This document shows positions 49,533-57,222 of a stretch of DNA of 64,000 nt, one piece after another. Source of the DNA: Streptomyces sp. SID12501 (GTDB lineage: Bacteria > Actinomycetota > Actinomycetes > Streptomycetales > Streptomycetaceae); assembly GCF_010550245.1 (NCBI RefSeq), contig NZ_JAAGLU010000008.1, forward strand, positions 186,001 through 250,000, in the 5' to 3' direction. A model generated the notes under the pieces. It was not told where the DNA came from. It saw only the letters and a program-made list of their open reading frames with translations, and did no database searches. Position numbers and translations under genes: made by a program. Each line of letters starts with the position of its first letter. Position 1 is the stretch's first letter.

Positions 49533-51262
49533 TTGGTGCTCACCGTCGCCGTGTCCCGGCCCGAACGAAGCACCCTGCCCGGTACCGCACCCGTCACCGT
49601 GTCGTCCCGGATCGTCTCGACGCCGTTGACCCACACGGCTGTTACGCCGATCGCCTTCGAGTCGAGACGCGGGCTGTCACCCGGCAGGTCGTGCACCAGG
49701 GTGGCCTTGTCGGCGGCGATCCGCTCCGGGTCGAAGAGGACCAGGTCGGCGTGGAAGCCCTCCTGGACACGCCCCCTCTCGCGCAGGCCGAACAGTCGCG
49801 CCGGGTCGTCGGTCAGCATCTGCACCGCCCGCTCCAGCGGCACCAGTTTCCGGCCGCGCAGACAGTCGCCGAGGAAACGGGTCGTGTACGGGGCCCCACA
49901 CATCCGGTCCAGGTGCGCGCCGGCGTCGGAGCCGCCGAGCAGTACGTCCTCGTGCCGCCAGGTCTCGGCGCGCAGCGCCCAGGACGCCGGGTCGTTGTCG
50001 GTGGGCATGGGCCACAGGACCGTACGCAGATCGTCGGCCACGCAGATCTCGACGAGGCAACTGAAGGGGTCGAGGCCGCGTTCGGCGGCGATGTCCTCCA
50101 CCACCCTCCCGGTCAGGCCCTCGTTCGCCGCGCTGTACGTGTCCCCGATGACATAACGCCCGAAGTCCGTCAGCCGCCGGAAGACTCCGGCCTCCTCGCT
50201 CTGCCCCTGGCGGACCATCTCGGCCCGTACCGCCGGGTCGCCGAGCCGGGTGATCCGCTCGGCGACCGGCAGGCCGAGCACCGGTCCCCAACCGGGGATC
50301 AGGTTCAGCGCGCAGAAGGTGCCGAGGGACATGTTCATCGGCGTGAGGATGGGCATGGTGAGGGCCACGACCCGGCCACCCGCCTTACGGGCACGCTCAC
50401 TTGCCTCCAACTGGCGGGGTACGCGGGCCGGCACGGACGCGTCGATCGTGAGCACGTTCCAGTTCAGCGGGCGTCCGGCAGCCGCGCTCATCTCGACGAA
50501 CAGATCGATCTCGGCGTCGCTGAACTGGTCGAGGCAGCCCGCGACGATCGCCTCGATCTGGGTGCCCTCGTGCTCGCCGACCGCCTGGGAGAGGGCGAGG
50601 AGTTCGGCGGGCAGCGCATGCCGGGACGCCACCGGCTCACCGTCCCCGTCGGAGTGGGAGGACGACTGCGTGGTGGAGAATCCCCAGGCGCCGGCGTCCA
50701 TGGCCTCGTGCAACAGCCGCAGCATGTCGTCGAGTTGCTGTTCCGTCGGCTGTCCGCCCACCGCGTCCGGCCCCATGACGTACCGGCGCAGCGCGCAATG
50801 CCCCACCATGAAACCGGCGTTGACCGCGATCCGCCCCTCCAGCGCGTCCAGGTACTCCCCGAAACCGTTCCAGGTCCAGGGCGCCCCCTCCTCCAGCGCG
50901 ACCAGGGACATCCCCTCGACCTTGGACATCATCCGGCGCGTGTAGTCGGCGTCGTCCGGCCGGTCCGGGTTCAACGGGGCCAGCGTGAAACCGCAGTTGC
51001 CGGCGGCGACCGTCGTGACCCCGTGATTGAGGGACGGCGTGGCATACGGGTCCCAGAAGAGCTGGGCGTCGTAATGCGTGTGCGGATCGACGAACCCGGG
51101 GGCGAGGACCAGCCCGGACGCGTCCTCGGTCGTCCGGGCGTCCTCGGTGATCCGGGTACCGATGGCCGCGATGCGACCGTCCCGTATCCCCACATCGGCG
51201 ACGTAGGCGGGCGCGCCGGTCCCGTCGACGACGGTGACGCCCGCGATCAGATGGTCAAGCAC
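49529..51262 (-). CDS. amidohydrolase family protein (N-acyl-D-amino-acid deacylase-like)
   Basis: Product of 577 residues. The start at the GTG 51262 has AAGAGG 9-14 bases upstream. The N-terminal metal motif is APGFVDPHTHYDAQLFWDP. Other features are LNHGVTTVAAGNCGFTLAP, GHCALRRYVMG, GAWGFSTTQSSSHSD, LLGGSDAGAHLDRMC and FHADLVLFDPERI. These are typical of D-aminoacylase/amidohydrolase 3 enzymes with zinc in a TIM barrel. Translation is coupled with the aldehyde dehydrogenase. The exact substrate (N-acyl amino acid, cyclic amide) is open. Confidence 0.9.
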   Translation of the reverse strand: MLDHLIAGVTVVDGTGAPAYVADVGIRDGRIAAIGTRITEDARTTEDASGLVLAPGFVDPHTHYDAQLFWDPYATPSLNHGVTTVAAGNCGFTLAPLNPDRPDDADYTRRMMSKVEGMSLVALEEGAPWTWNGFGEYLDALEGRIAVNAGFMVGHCALRRYVMGPDAVGGQPTEQQLDDMLRLLHEAMDAGAWGFSTTQSSSHSDGDGEPVASRHALPAELLALSQAVGEHEGTQIEAIVAGCLDQFSDAEIDLFVEMSAAAGRPLNWNVLTIDASVPARVPRQLEASERARKAGGRVVALTMPILTPMNMSLGTFCALNLIPGWGPVLGLPVAERITRLGDPAVRAEMVRQGQSEEAGVFRRLTDFGRYVIGDTYSAANEGLTGRVVEDIAAERGLDPFSCLVEICVADDLRTVLWPMPTDNDPASWALRAETWRHEDVLLGGSDAGAHLDRMCGAPYTTRFLGDCLRGRKLVPLERAVQMLTDDPARLFGLRERGRVQEGFHADLVLFDPERIAADKATLVHDLPGDSPRLDSKAIGVTAVWVNGVETIRDDTVTGAVPGRVLRSGRDTATVSTK

Positions 51263-51307
51263 GACTGCACCTCTTCCCAAGGCCCGCAGGGACGCGCCCC
51301 TCTTTTA

Positions 51308-51376
51308 GGGGCGCGGGACTGTATCGATTTGCGGCTCCGCCGCGTGGGCGCGAACAACCACGACGGCCCCGCGCCC
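51308..51376. repeat. intergenic inverted repeat of a type common in Streptomyces
   Basis: Outer arms GGGCGCGGG and CCCGCGCCC flank a smaller GCGGCTCCGCCGC hairpin. This layout is typical of dispersed Streptomyces intergenic repeats. It fills the 125-bp gap between the oxidoreductase and amidohydrolase genes and may partly terminate transcription. Confidence 0.55.
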
Positions 51377-51387
51377 GCCAACGAACC

Positions 51388-52506
51388 TCAAGCCGCCCCC
51401 CGGAACCGCGAAGTCCGATGCACAGGGTCGGTGTCGATCTTCGGAATCACATGCTCACCGACCAACCGGATCGTCTGCAGCGTGTCCTCCCTGGAGATCC
51501 CGATCGGCATACCGAAGCTCAGCTGATCCGCCCCGGCCTGCTCCCACCGCTTGCACTGCGTGAGCACCTCGTCCGGGTCCCCGCAGATCAACAGCTCCTC
51601 GGCGATGAGCAGTTCGATGATCTCCTCATTGAACTCGGGCAGCGTCTCCGGCCACACCGGGAACCCCTCGGGACGAGGGAACGTGTCGTGGTACCGGAAG
51701 AGCAGCGACTGCAGATAGTGCAGCCCACCGCCCGCCGCGATCCGTACCGCCTCCGCGTGTGTCGGCGCGCAGATCGCCGTCGACGTCACCATCACGTTGT
51801 CGTTGACGTAGTCCCCGACCGGTTCGGCGTCCACGATCGCCGTCTTGTACTGCTCCAGCACCCACTCCATGTCGGAGACCCTCTGCACGCTGAAGCCGAG
51901 AACTCCGAGCCCCTTGCGGGCGGCCATGGCGTACGAGGGCGGCGAGCCGGCGGCGTACCACATCGCGGGGTGCGAGGGACCGTACGGCTTGGGCAGGATC
52001 TTGCGGGGCGGCAACGACCAGTGTTTGCCCTGGAAGCCGACGTACTCGTCCTGCATCCACATCTTCGGGAACTCGGCGATCGTCTCCTCCCACAGCTCCT
52101 TCGTGTGGTTCATGTCGGTGATGCCGGGCATGAAGCCGAGGATCTCGTGGGAGCCGGCGCCCCGGCCGGAGCCGAACTCGAAGCGGTTGCCGGTGAGATG
52201 GTCGAGCATGGCGACCTTCTCGGCCACCTTCACCGGGTGGTTGACCGGGGCGAGCGGGTTGAAGATGCCGGAGCCGAGGTGGATGCGCTCGGTGGCGTGG
52301 GCGAGGTAGCCGAGGTAGACGTCACTGGCCGAGATGTGCGAGTACTCCTCCAGGAAGTGGTGCTCGGACACCCAGGCGTACTTGAAGTTCGACTTGTCCG
52401 CCTGAATGACGTACTCGGTCTCCTCCATCAGCGCCTTGTGCTCCGCGAGCGGATCGGTCTCGGCCCGCTTGCCCACGTATCCCTGTACAAAGAGCCCGAA
52501 TTCCAA
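51388..52506 (-). CDS. LLM class flavin-dependent oxidoreductase
   Basis: A 372-residue luciferase-like TIM barrel: EFGLFVQGYVGK, KYAWVSEHHFLEEYS, LGSGIFNPLAPVNHPVKVAEKVAMLDHLTGNRFEFGSGRG, and ICGDPDEVLTQCKRWEQAGADQL. These enzymes use FMNH2 or F420 with oxygen. It starts at a TTG; no ribosome site is visible, so the start is weakly supported. Its promoter region carries the TCTGACGNNNCGTCAGA operator at 52552. First gene of the presumed three-gene run with the amidohydrolase and aldehyde dehydrogenase. Confidence 0.88.
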   Translation of the reverse strand: MEFGLFVQGYVGKRAETDPLAEHKALMEETEYVIQADKSNFKYAWVSEHHFLEEYSHISASDVYLGYLAHATERIHLGSGIFNPLAPVNHPVKVAEKVAMLDHLTGNRFEFGSGRGAGSHEILGFMPGITDMNHTKELWEETIAEFPKMWMQDEYVGFQGKHWSLPPRKILPKPYGPSHPAMWYAAGSPPSYAMAARKGLGVLGFSVQRVSDMEWVLEQYKTAIVDAEPVGDYVNDNVMVTSTAICAPTHAEAVRIAAGGGLHYLQSLLFRYHDTFPRPEGFPVWPETLPEFNEEIIELLIAEELLICGDPDEVLTQCKRWEQAGADQLSFGMPIGISREDTLQTIRLVGEHVIPKIDTDPVHRTSRFRGAA

Positions 52507-52551
52507 GGAGGTTCACCGTCCCCAGTAACCGTTGCTGACGTTCCCGATGTT

Positions 52552-52568
52552 TCTGACGCAGCGTCAGA
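52552..52568. promoter_or_regulatory. TCTGACGNNNCGTCAGA operator upstream of the LLM oxidoreductase
   Basis: TCTGACGCAGCGTCAGA, a 7-bp perfect inverted repeat around 3 bases, about 46 bp before the oxidoreductase start. Identical arms occur at 53477, with close variants at 57115, 57158 and 62843. Typical size and symmetry for a TetR-family dimer. A weaker CTGAC/GTCAG pair lies at 52613-52627. Confidence 0.7.
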
Positions 52569-52645
52569 TTTGATGAGTCGACTGTTCCACCGGCCCCTGG
52601 GACCGTCAATAGCTGACGGTCAGTCAGGTACGGAAGTCGGGTCGC

Positions 52646-53422
52646 TCAGACGACGGAGACGCCCGCGAGCCAGCCCCCGTCGATCACGAACGGCTGTCCG
52701 GTGATGTACGAGGAGTCCTCCGAGGTGAGGAACAGCGCGAGCCGCGCCACCTCGTCCGGCCGCCCGATCCGCCCCAGCGGCACGAGCTTGCGGTACAGCT
52801 TGTCCAGCCCCTGCGAGGCACCCTCGGCGTCGGCGTCCGGGTCGAGTACGGCCGGGTTGGACATCGCGGTGTCGATCGCGCCCGGGCACACGGCGTTGAC
52901 CCGGATCTTCCGGCGCGCCAGTTCCAGCGCGGCGACCCGGGTGAGCCCGACGATGGCGTGCTTGCTCGCCGCGTACGCCCCGACCGCCGCCATCCCGGTG
53001 AGCCCGGTGTACGAGGCGGTGTTGACGATCGTCCCGCCGCCGGCGTCGGCGATGCGCGGCGCGACCGCCCTGATCCCGAGGAAGCAGCCGACCTGGTTGA
53101 CCTGCACGACCTGCATGAACTCGTCGAGGGGTGTGTCGAGAAGGGTGTTGAAGCGGAGGATGCCGGCGTTGTTGACCAGTCCGTCGATCCGGCCGTACGC
53201 CTTCTCGGCGGCGGCTACGGCAGCCTGCCAGCCCGCCTCCTCGCGCACGTCGAGATGGACATACAGGGCGCCCAACTCCTTTGCCAGCTTTTCCCCTTGG
53301 TCGTCGAGCACATCCGCTACGACCACTCGCGCACCCTCCGCCACGAAGAGCCGGGCCTCCTGCTCCCCCTGACCGCGTGCCGCGCCGGTGACGATGACGA
53401 CCCGTCCGTCGAGCTTGCCCAT
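52646..53422 (-). CDS. short-chain dehydrogenase/reductase (mycofactocin-type SDR-like)
   Basis: Product of 258 residues from the ATG at 53422. The NAD-binding motif is [16 protein letters not shown], then NNAGIL, the catalytic Ser in [18 protein letters not shown] (Tyr-x3-Lys) and the C-terminal [23 protein letters not shown] is the form seen in SDRs of mycobacterial/actinobacterial NAD-dependent type. Upstream (53477-53493) is the same palindromic operator as before the LLM gene, so both are probably under one repressor. Oxidises or reduces an alcohol/ketone; substrate unknown. Confidence 0.92.
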   Translation of the reverse strand: MGKLDGRVVIVTGAARGQGEQEARLFVAEGARVVVADVLDDQGEKLAKELGALYVHLDVREEAGWQAAVAAAEKAYGRIDGLVNNAGILRFNTLLDTPLDEFMQVVQVNQVGCFLGIRAVAPRIADAGGGTIVNTASYTGLTGMAAVGAYAASKHAIVGLTRVAALELARRKIRVNAVCPGAIDTAMSNPAVLDPDADAEGASQGLDKLYRKLVPLGRIGRPDEVARLALFLTSEDSSYITGQPFVIDGGWLAGVSVV

Positions 53423-53476
53423 GCGGAACCCCTTCGCAGCGTTCACATCGGTGGAGGTCAGCATCGTACCGCCGCA

Positions 53477-53493
53477 TCTGACGATGCGTCAGA
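53477..53493. promoter_or_regulatory. TCTGACGNNNCGTCAGA operator upstream of the SDR gene
   Basis: TCTGACGATGCGTCAGA, a perfect 7-bp inverted repeat, about 55 bp before the SDR ATG on the minus strand. Same arms as 52552-52568. Confidence 0.7.
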
Positions 53494-53513
53494 CTCGACG
53501 GCGAGTGTGCTGT

Positions 53514-53529
53514 GTGTGCGATAGCACAC
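53514..53529. promoter_or_regulatory. inverted repeat upstream of secreted-protein gene
   Basis: GTGTGC and GCACAC flank GATA, a perfect 6-bp inverted repeat 115 bp before the ATG at 53644. It could be a separate operator for the secreted protein pair or a short hairpin. Confidence 0.4.
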
Positions 53530-53643
53530 CTTAAGTGACTGGGGAGTAGGGATATTTGACCCTGTCGCGCACCCACAGGTGACACCAATAATTCTCCACG
53601 AACAGGTAAAGCGAACACCAAGGAATCCCAGGGACGGAGCGGC

Positions 53644-54384
53644 ATGGCCAAGAGGCGCCTGAAGAACAAGAAGGTCCGGATCGTGGCGATCGGATCGGCG
53701 CTCGCGACCGGCGGCGTGATCATCACTCTCCTTCCGTCGGCGAACGCGGCCGAGGAGAAGACACCCGAGCAGATCATCACGATGTGCGAACGGGCCAAGG
53801 TACTCAACGGTAAACAGCAGGACATTTTCGACTTCGGCGGACACCCCATCGCCGGCCCGAGTTTCGAGTCCGACAACTGCAACTACGTCGAGACGAATTT
53901 CGAGTTGTTCGACGGCCCCACCGAGAAGGCCTCGATCGACTTCCCGAACTGCGAGCCGAACGCCACCGAACCGTCGAAGGTCTCGATCACCTGGAAATCG
54001 ACCGTGGCCCAGGGGTCGGGCAAGTACACCGCGACCCAACAGGGCGCCGGCGGAGGGCTCTTCGGCTTTCTCAGCGGGTCCTGGCTCAAGCACAAGGGAA
54101 CGACCGACATGACCGTCAAGTCGGTGACCGCCGGCGACACGGAGAACCGGGAGGTTCCGGTCGGCAAGGTCCTGCACATGGAGTTCACGCCGAAAATGCA
54201 GCGCATGACCGGCGAATGGCGGGTACGGATCGACGCCAACCCCGGCAGCTTCGCGGTGAACCCCTCACCGGAGAAGAACTTCGTCGCGTCGGAACTCGTC
54301 GAGGGACCCGCGGTCCTGCCGGGCGCCGCCGGAGCCGCGGGCATCGCGGACGGGGTCGCCAAGCCCGTCCTGACCGACTGCTGA
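53644..54384 (+). CDS. secreted protein of unknown family, paralogue of next gene
   Basis: Product of 246 residues with a Sec signal peptide (KKVRIVAIGSALATGGVIITLLPSANA, cleavage near residue 36) and GGGACGGAG before the ATG. The mature part is Thr/Ser/Gly-rich with alternating polar residues (SKVSITWKSTVAQGSGKYTATQQ) and four Cys. The layout Cys-x-Tyr/Phe-Val-Glu/Asp...Asn-Cys...beta-rich strands is shared with the next gene, so the two are diverged paralogues. The alternating pattern recalls ETX/MTX2 aerolysin-like pore-formers, but that is only a hint. Confidence 0.75.
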   Translation: MAKRRLKNKKVRIVAIGSALATGGVIITLLPSANAAEEKTPEQIITMCERAKVLNGKQQDIFDFGGHPIAGPSFESDNCNYVETNFELFDGPTEKASIDFPNCEPNATEPSKVSITWKSTVAQGSGKYTATQQGAGGGLFGFLSGSWLKHKGTTDMTVKSVTAGDTENREVPVGKVLHMEFTPKMQRMTGEWRVRIDANPGSFAVNPSPEKNFVASELVEGPAVLPGAAGAAGIADGVAKPVLTDC

Positions 54385-54498
54385 CGACGCCCTCCCATGT
54401 CCCGCGCATCCCCCCACCCCACTCCCCCCACCTCCTCATCACTCGTCCCACCTGGCCGAATGCCCTCAACTCCCCCCTTCCCCGCAAGGAGACGCACG

Positions 54499-55290
54499 AT
54501 GACCCGCACCAGCCGCAAGGGCAGTCACCGGAGCAAGAAGAAGCGCATCGTCATGGCCATGGCTCCGGTGGTGGCCATCGCGGTGGCCGTTCCGCTGATG
54601 AACCAGGCGGGTGCCGCGACCCCCTCCGAAGTGACCAGGGACTGCGCGGAGAACTCCCCGAAGCTGGACGACTGCGCATTCGTCGACGTCCAGTTCAAGA
54701 GGGACAACCTCGGGCCCAACAAGCGCGTTTCCACCATCAGCGACAACTGCGGTTCCACAAGCCCCCTGACGAAGACCTTCAGCGTGTCCGCGTCGGTGAC
54801 GAGGTCCATCACACTGGAGGACGGATTCACCGCCTCCGCCGACTCGAAGCTGGGAAACTCGTTCTTCGAGATCGGCGCCAAGTTCAACACCACGGAGATC
54901 GACCTAAAGCGTGACGACACGGGAACCGGATTCGACTTCTCCCGGACCGACACCGTGAAAGCCGACCACATCGGTTTCTTCATGTGGTCGGAGAAGCGAA
55001 CCGACGTGAGCGGATTCCTCAGGGCCACGTACAAGGACGAGCAGGACGGCCAGAAGGTGTTCTTCTCGCCGAGCGAGGGCGGCACGAGCGTGCACGTCTT
55101 CTATCCGCAGCTCCTGAAGAACGGCACCCCGGACGGCCGCCTCTGGCTGCGCAACGTCGAGTGCGAAACCCCCCAGGCAAACGGACTTCAGAACTCGGAG
55201 AACAGCAGCAGGGCGGAGCCCGGATTCGGCGAGGGCGGCGCGAACGTCACGGACGTCGAAATCCCGGTGTCGGAGATTCCCGCACCGTAG
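54499..55290 (+). CDS. secreted protein, possible aerolysin/ETX-like fold
   Basis: Product of 263 residues from the ATG at 54499 with AAGGAGA upstream. The signal peptide (KKRIVMAMAPVVAIAVAVPLMNQAGA) ends near residue 37. The mature part has DDCAFVDVQFKRDNLGPNK, then KTFSVSASVTRSITLEDGFTA and NSFFEIGAKFNTTEIDL, alternating polar/apolar strands as in the insertion hairpins of aerolysin-type pore-forming toxins. No family can be named with certainty. It follows its paralogue by 114 bp in the same direction, so both may be co-expressed and act together. Confidence 0.75.
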   Translation: MTRTSRKGSHRSKKKRIVMAMAPVVAIAVAVPLMNQAGAATPSEVTRDCAENSPKLDDCAFVDVQFKRDNLGPNKRVSTISDNCGSTSPLTKTFSVSASVTRSITLEDGFTASADSKLGNSFFEIGAKFNTTEIDLKRDDTGTGFDFSRTDTVKADHIGFFMWSEKRTDVSGFLRATYKDEQDGQKVFFSPSEGGTSVHVFYPQLLKNGTPDGRLWLRNVECETPQANGLQNSENSSRAEPGFGEGGANVTDVEIPVSEIPAP

Positions 55291-55360
55291 CGAGATCCGG
55301 GACCGAATTCAGCGAACAGAGCACAGCGGAAAACGGCGGCACCGGTTGTTCTCACACTTC

Positions 55361-56059
55361 TCATGTGCGAACAGCCGGAGTCGCCCCCAGCCATCTCAGG
55401 ACCGCGTCCGTACTCCCCCGAGCGTTCAGCTTGGCGTAGATGTTGCTGAGGTTGTTGCGGACGGTCTTCTCGCTCAGCCTCAACCGCAGCCCGATCTCCT
55501 GGGCGCCCAGGCCGGTCGACAGCAACTCCATGATCTGCCGCTCGCGCGGTGAGAGCAGACTGCGCAGCCGCTCCATCGCCGCCCCCGCGACGGACGCGCT
55601 CTTCGTCCCCTCCCCCGAGACCCGCTGGGCCCCCTCCCGGAGGGCTGCGCACGCGACCGGCGAGAGGTAGGTGTGCCCGACCGTGGCCGCCATGACCGCC
55701 GAGGCCAGCATGCAGGTGCAGTAGTCGCCCTCGACGAGATAGCCGGCGCCGCCCCGGAACACCTCCACCACGGTCTCGGTGTCCCGGCGCGGACTGACGA
55801 CGATCACCGGAACGCTCACGGCACCCATGGCCTTCAACAGCACCGGAAAGTCGGCCGTCGGCTCGTCGCACCGCAGGACGACGACGTCCACCGCGCCCTG
55901 CTCCCCCAGCTCACGGTAGGGCGGGGTCACGTGCAATGCCCGTCCCACGTACGGGTCGTCGGGGTCCGGCCAGTCCTGGTGCGGCCACTCGCCCTCAGCG
56001 CAGGCGAGGGCGACGGACAGCCTGGGTGAGGGGTGGTCGACGAGCCGGGAAGCGTGCAC
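55361..56059 (-). CDS. LuxR family DNA-binding response regulator
   Basis: Product of 232 residues from a GTG. The first 130 residues form a receiver-like domain (VDVVVLRCDEPTADFPVLLKAM, VPVIVVSPRRDTETVVEVFRGGAGYLVEGDY) in which the usual phospho-Asp strand reads VVVLRCDEP; the acidic pocket is incomplete, so phosphorylation is uncertain. The C-terminal LuxR HTH (LLSPRERQIMELLSTGLGAQEIGLRLRLSEKTVRNNLSNIYAKL) is standard. No sensor kinase is adjacent. It is convergent with the secreted protein pair and may regulate it. Confidence 0.88.
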   Translation of the reverse strand: MHASRLVDHPSPRLSVALACAEGEWPHQDWPDPDDPYVGRALHVTPPYRELGEQGAVDVVVLRCDEPTADFPVLLKAMGAVSVPVIVVSPRRDTETVVEVFRGGAGYLVEGDYCTCMLASAVMAATVGHTYLSPVACAALREGAQRVSGEGTKSASVAGAAMERLRSLLSPRERQIMELLSTGLGAQEIGLRLRLSEKTVRNNLSNIYAKLNARGSTDAVLRWLGATPAVRT

Positions 56060-56136
56060 CGCGCATGTCCTTCCGCCGGAACGATGACGTCCGTACGTCC
56101 CTACGTACGCGCCCCAGCATGGACATGTTCAAAGGT

Positions 56137-57084
56137 TCAAAGAGATCCAGGAAAGCTGTCAGACAGGTCCCCCAGCAGCGGGCCCACTTCCGCCCCGAAC
56201 GCGCTTATTTGGTCGGTTAGTTCAGTGAGACCCCGGCTCCGGAACCGCACCTGGATCTGGTCCACCCCCATCTCGCCGTACGCCCGCAGCGACTCGGCGA
56301 GCACCTCGGGCGGCCCGCTGATCGTCCGCCGCCCGACATCCCACCCGGGCTCACCGACGTACAGCGGCTCGGTGATGGCACCGACGGTGAACGGCCCCTG
56401 GACGGCGGCCTCTTCGCGCAGTCGCCGGATGCGGGCGATCTGGTCCGGGAGGCGGTCGCGGGGGTCGCCCTGCGGCAGCCAGCCGTCGCCCTTGAGCGCG
56501 GCCCGGCGTACGGCGGCGGGGGACGACCCGCCGACCCAGAGGGGTACGCGTTCCTGGGCGGGCCGTGGCCGCTGGCCGAGCCCTTCGAAGTCGTACAACT
56601 TGCCGTGATGCTCCGGGAACTCGTCCGGGCCGAGCGCGGCGCGCAACGCGTCGATCGTCTCGTCGAGCACGGCACCCCGGCGTTCGAAGTCGACCCCCAG
56701 CGCCTCGAACTCCTCCTGTACGTGGCCCGCCCCGACCCCGAGGATCAGGCGCCCGCCGGAGAGGTGGTCGAGGGTGGCGTACTGCTTGGCGGTGAGGAGG
56801 GGGTGACGGAGGCCGACGACGGCCACATGGCTGAGGAGCCGTACGCGCTCGGTGACGGCGGCGAGGTGGGCGAGGGTGGCCACGGGGTCGTACCAGACGG
56901 TGCTCATCGCGGGGGCGAGACGGCGCGGGATGGCGACGTGGTCGCAGCCCGCGAGGTAGGCGAAGCCGGCGCGGTCCGCGGTGCGGGCGATGTCGACGAG
57001 GTCGGCGGGGGTGGCCGAGGTTTCCCAGGGTTCGGTGTAGAGGGTGGACTGGGACTGGATGGGGAGTTGCATGCCGTAGGTCAT
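56137..57084 (-). CDS. LLM class F420-dependent oxidoreductase
   Basis: Product of 315 residues: YGMQLPIQSQST, AGFAYLAGCDHVAIPR, VRLLSHVAVVGLRHPLLTAKQYATLDHLSGGRLILGVGAGHVQEEFEALGV, PLWVGGSSPAAVRRAALKGDGWLP. These match the TIGR03619-type F420-dependent luciferase-like family. The upstream region carries two operators (57115 and 57158) of the TCTGACGNNNCGTCAG type, linking it to the SDR and LLM genes near 52 kb. Substrate unknown. Confidence 0.9.
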   Translation of the reverse strand: MTYGMQLPIQSQSTLYTEPWETSATPADLVDIARTADRAGFAYLAGCDHVAIPRRLAPAMSTVWYDPVATLAHLAAVTERVRLLSHVAVVGLRHPLLTAKQYATLDHLSGGRLILGVGAGHVQEEFEALGVDFERRGAVLDETIDALRAALGPDEFPEHHGKLYDFEGLGQRPRPAQERVPLWVGGSSPAAVRRAALKGDGWLPQGDPRDRLPDQIARIRRLREEAAVQGPFTVGAITEPLYVGEPGWDVGRRTISGPPEVLAESLRAYGEMGVDQIQVRFRSRGLTELTDQISAFGAEVGPLLGDLSDSFPGSL

Positions 57085-57114
57085 GGGGGGCTTCCCTCTC
57101 CCTGGCTGGTCATA

Positions 57115-57172
57115 TCTGACGATCCGTCACTTCAGGCCGCGATGGCCATCGTTGCGGCTGACGCATCGTCAG
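57115..57172. promoter_or_regulatory. two CTGACGNNNCGTCAG-type operators upstream of the F420 oxidoreductase
   Basis: TCTGACGATCCGTCA at 57115-57129 (right arm one base short) and CTGACGCATCGTCAG at 57158-57172. They are spaced 43 bp start to start, about four helical turns, which would allow cooperative binding on one face. Confidence 0.65.
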
Positions 57173-57222
57173 GCAAGGGGTTGCGGACCTTCCTTCCGCG
57201 TCCCCGCCGGTGACATGTCCTC

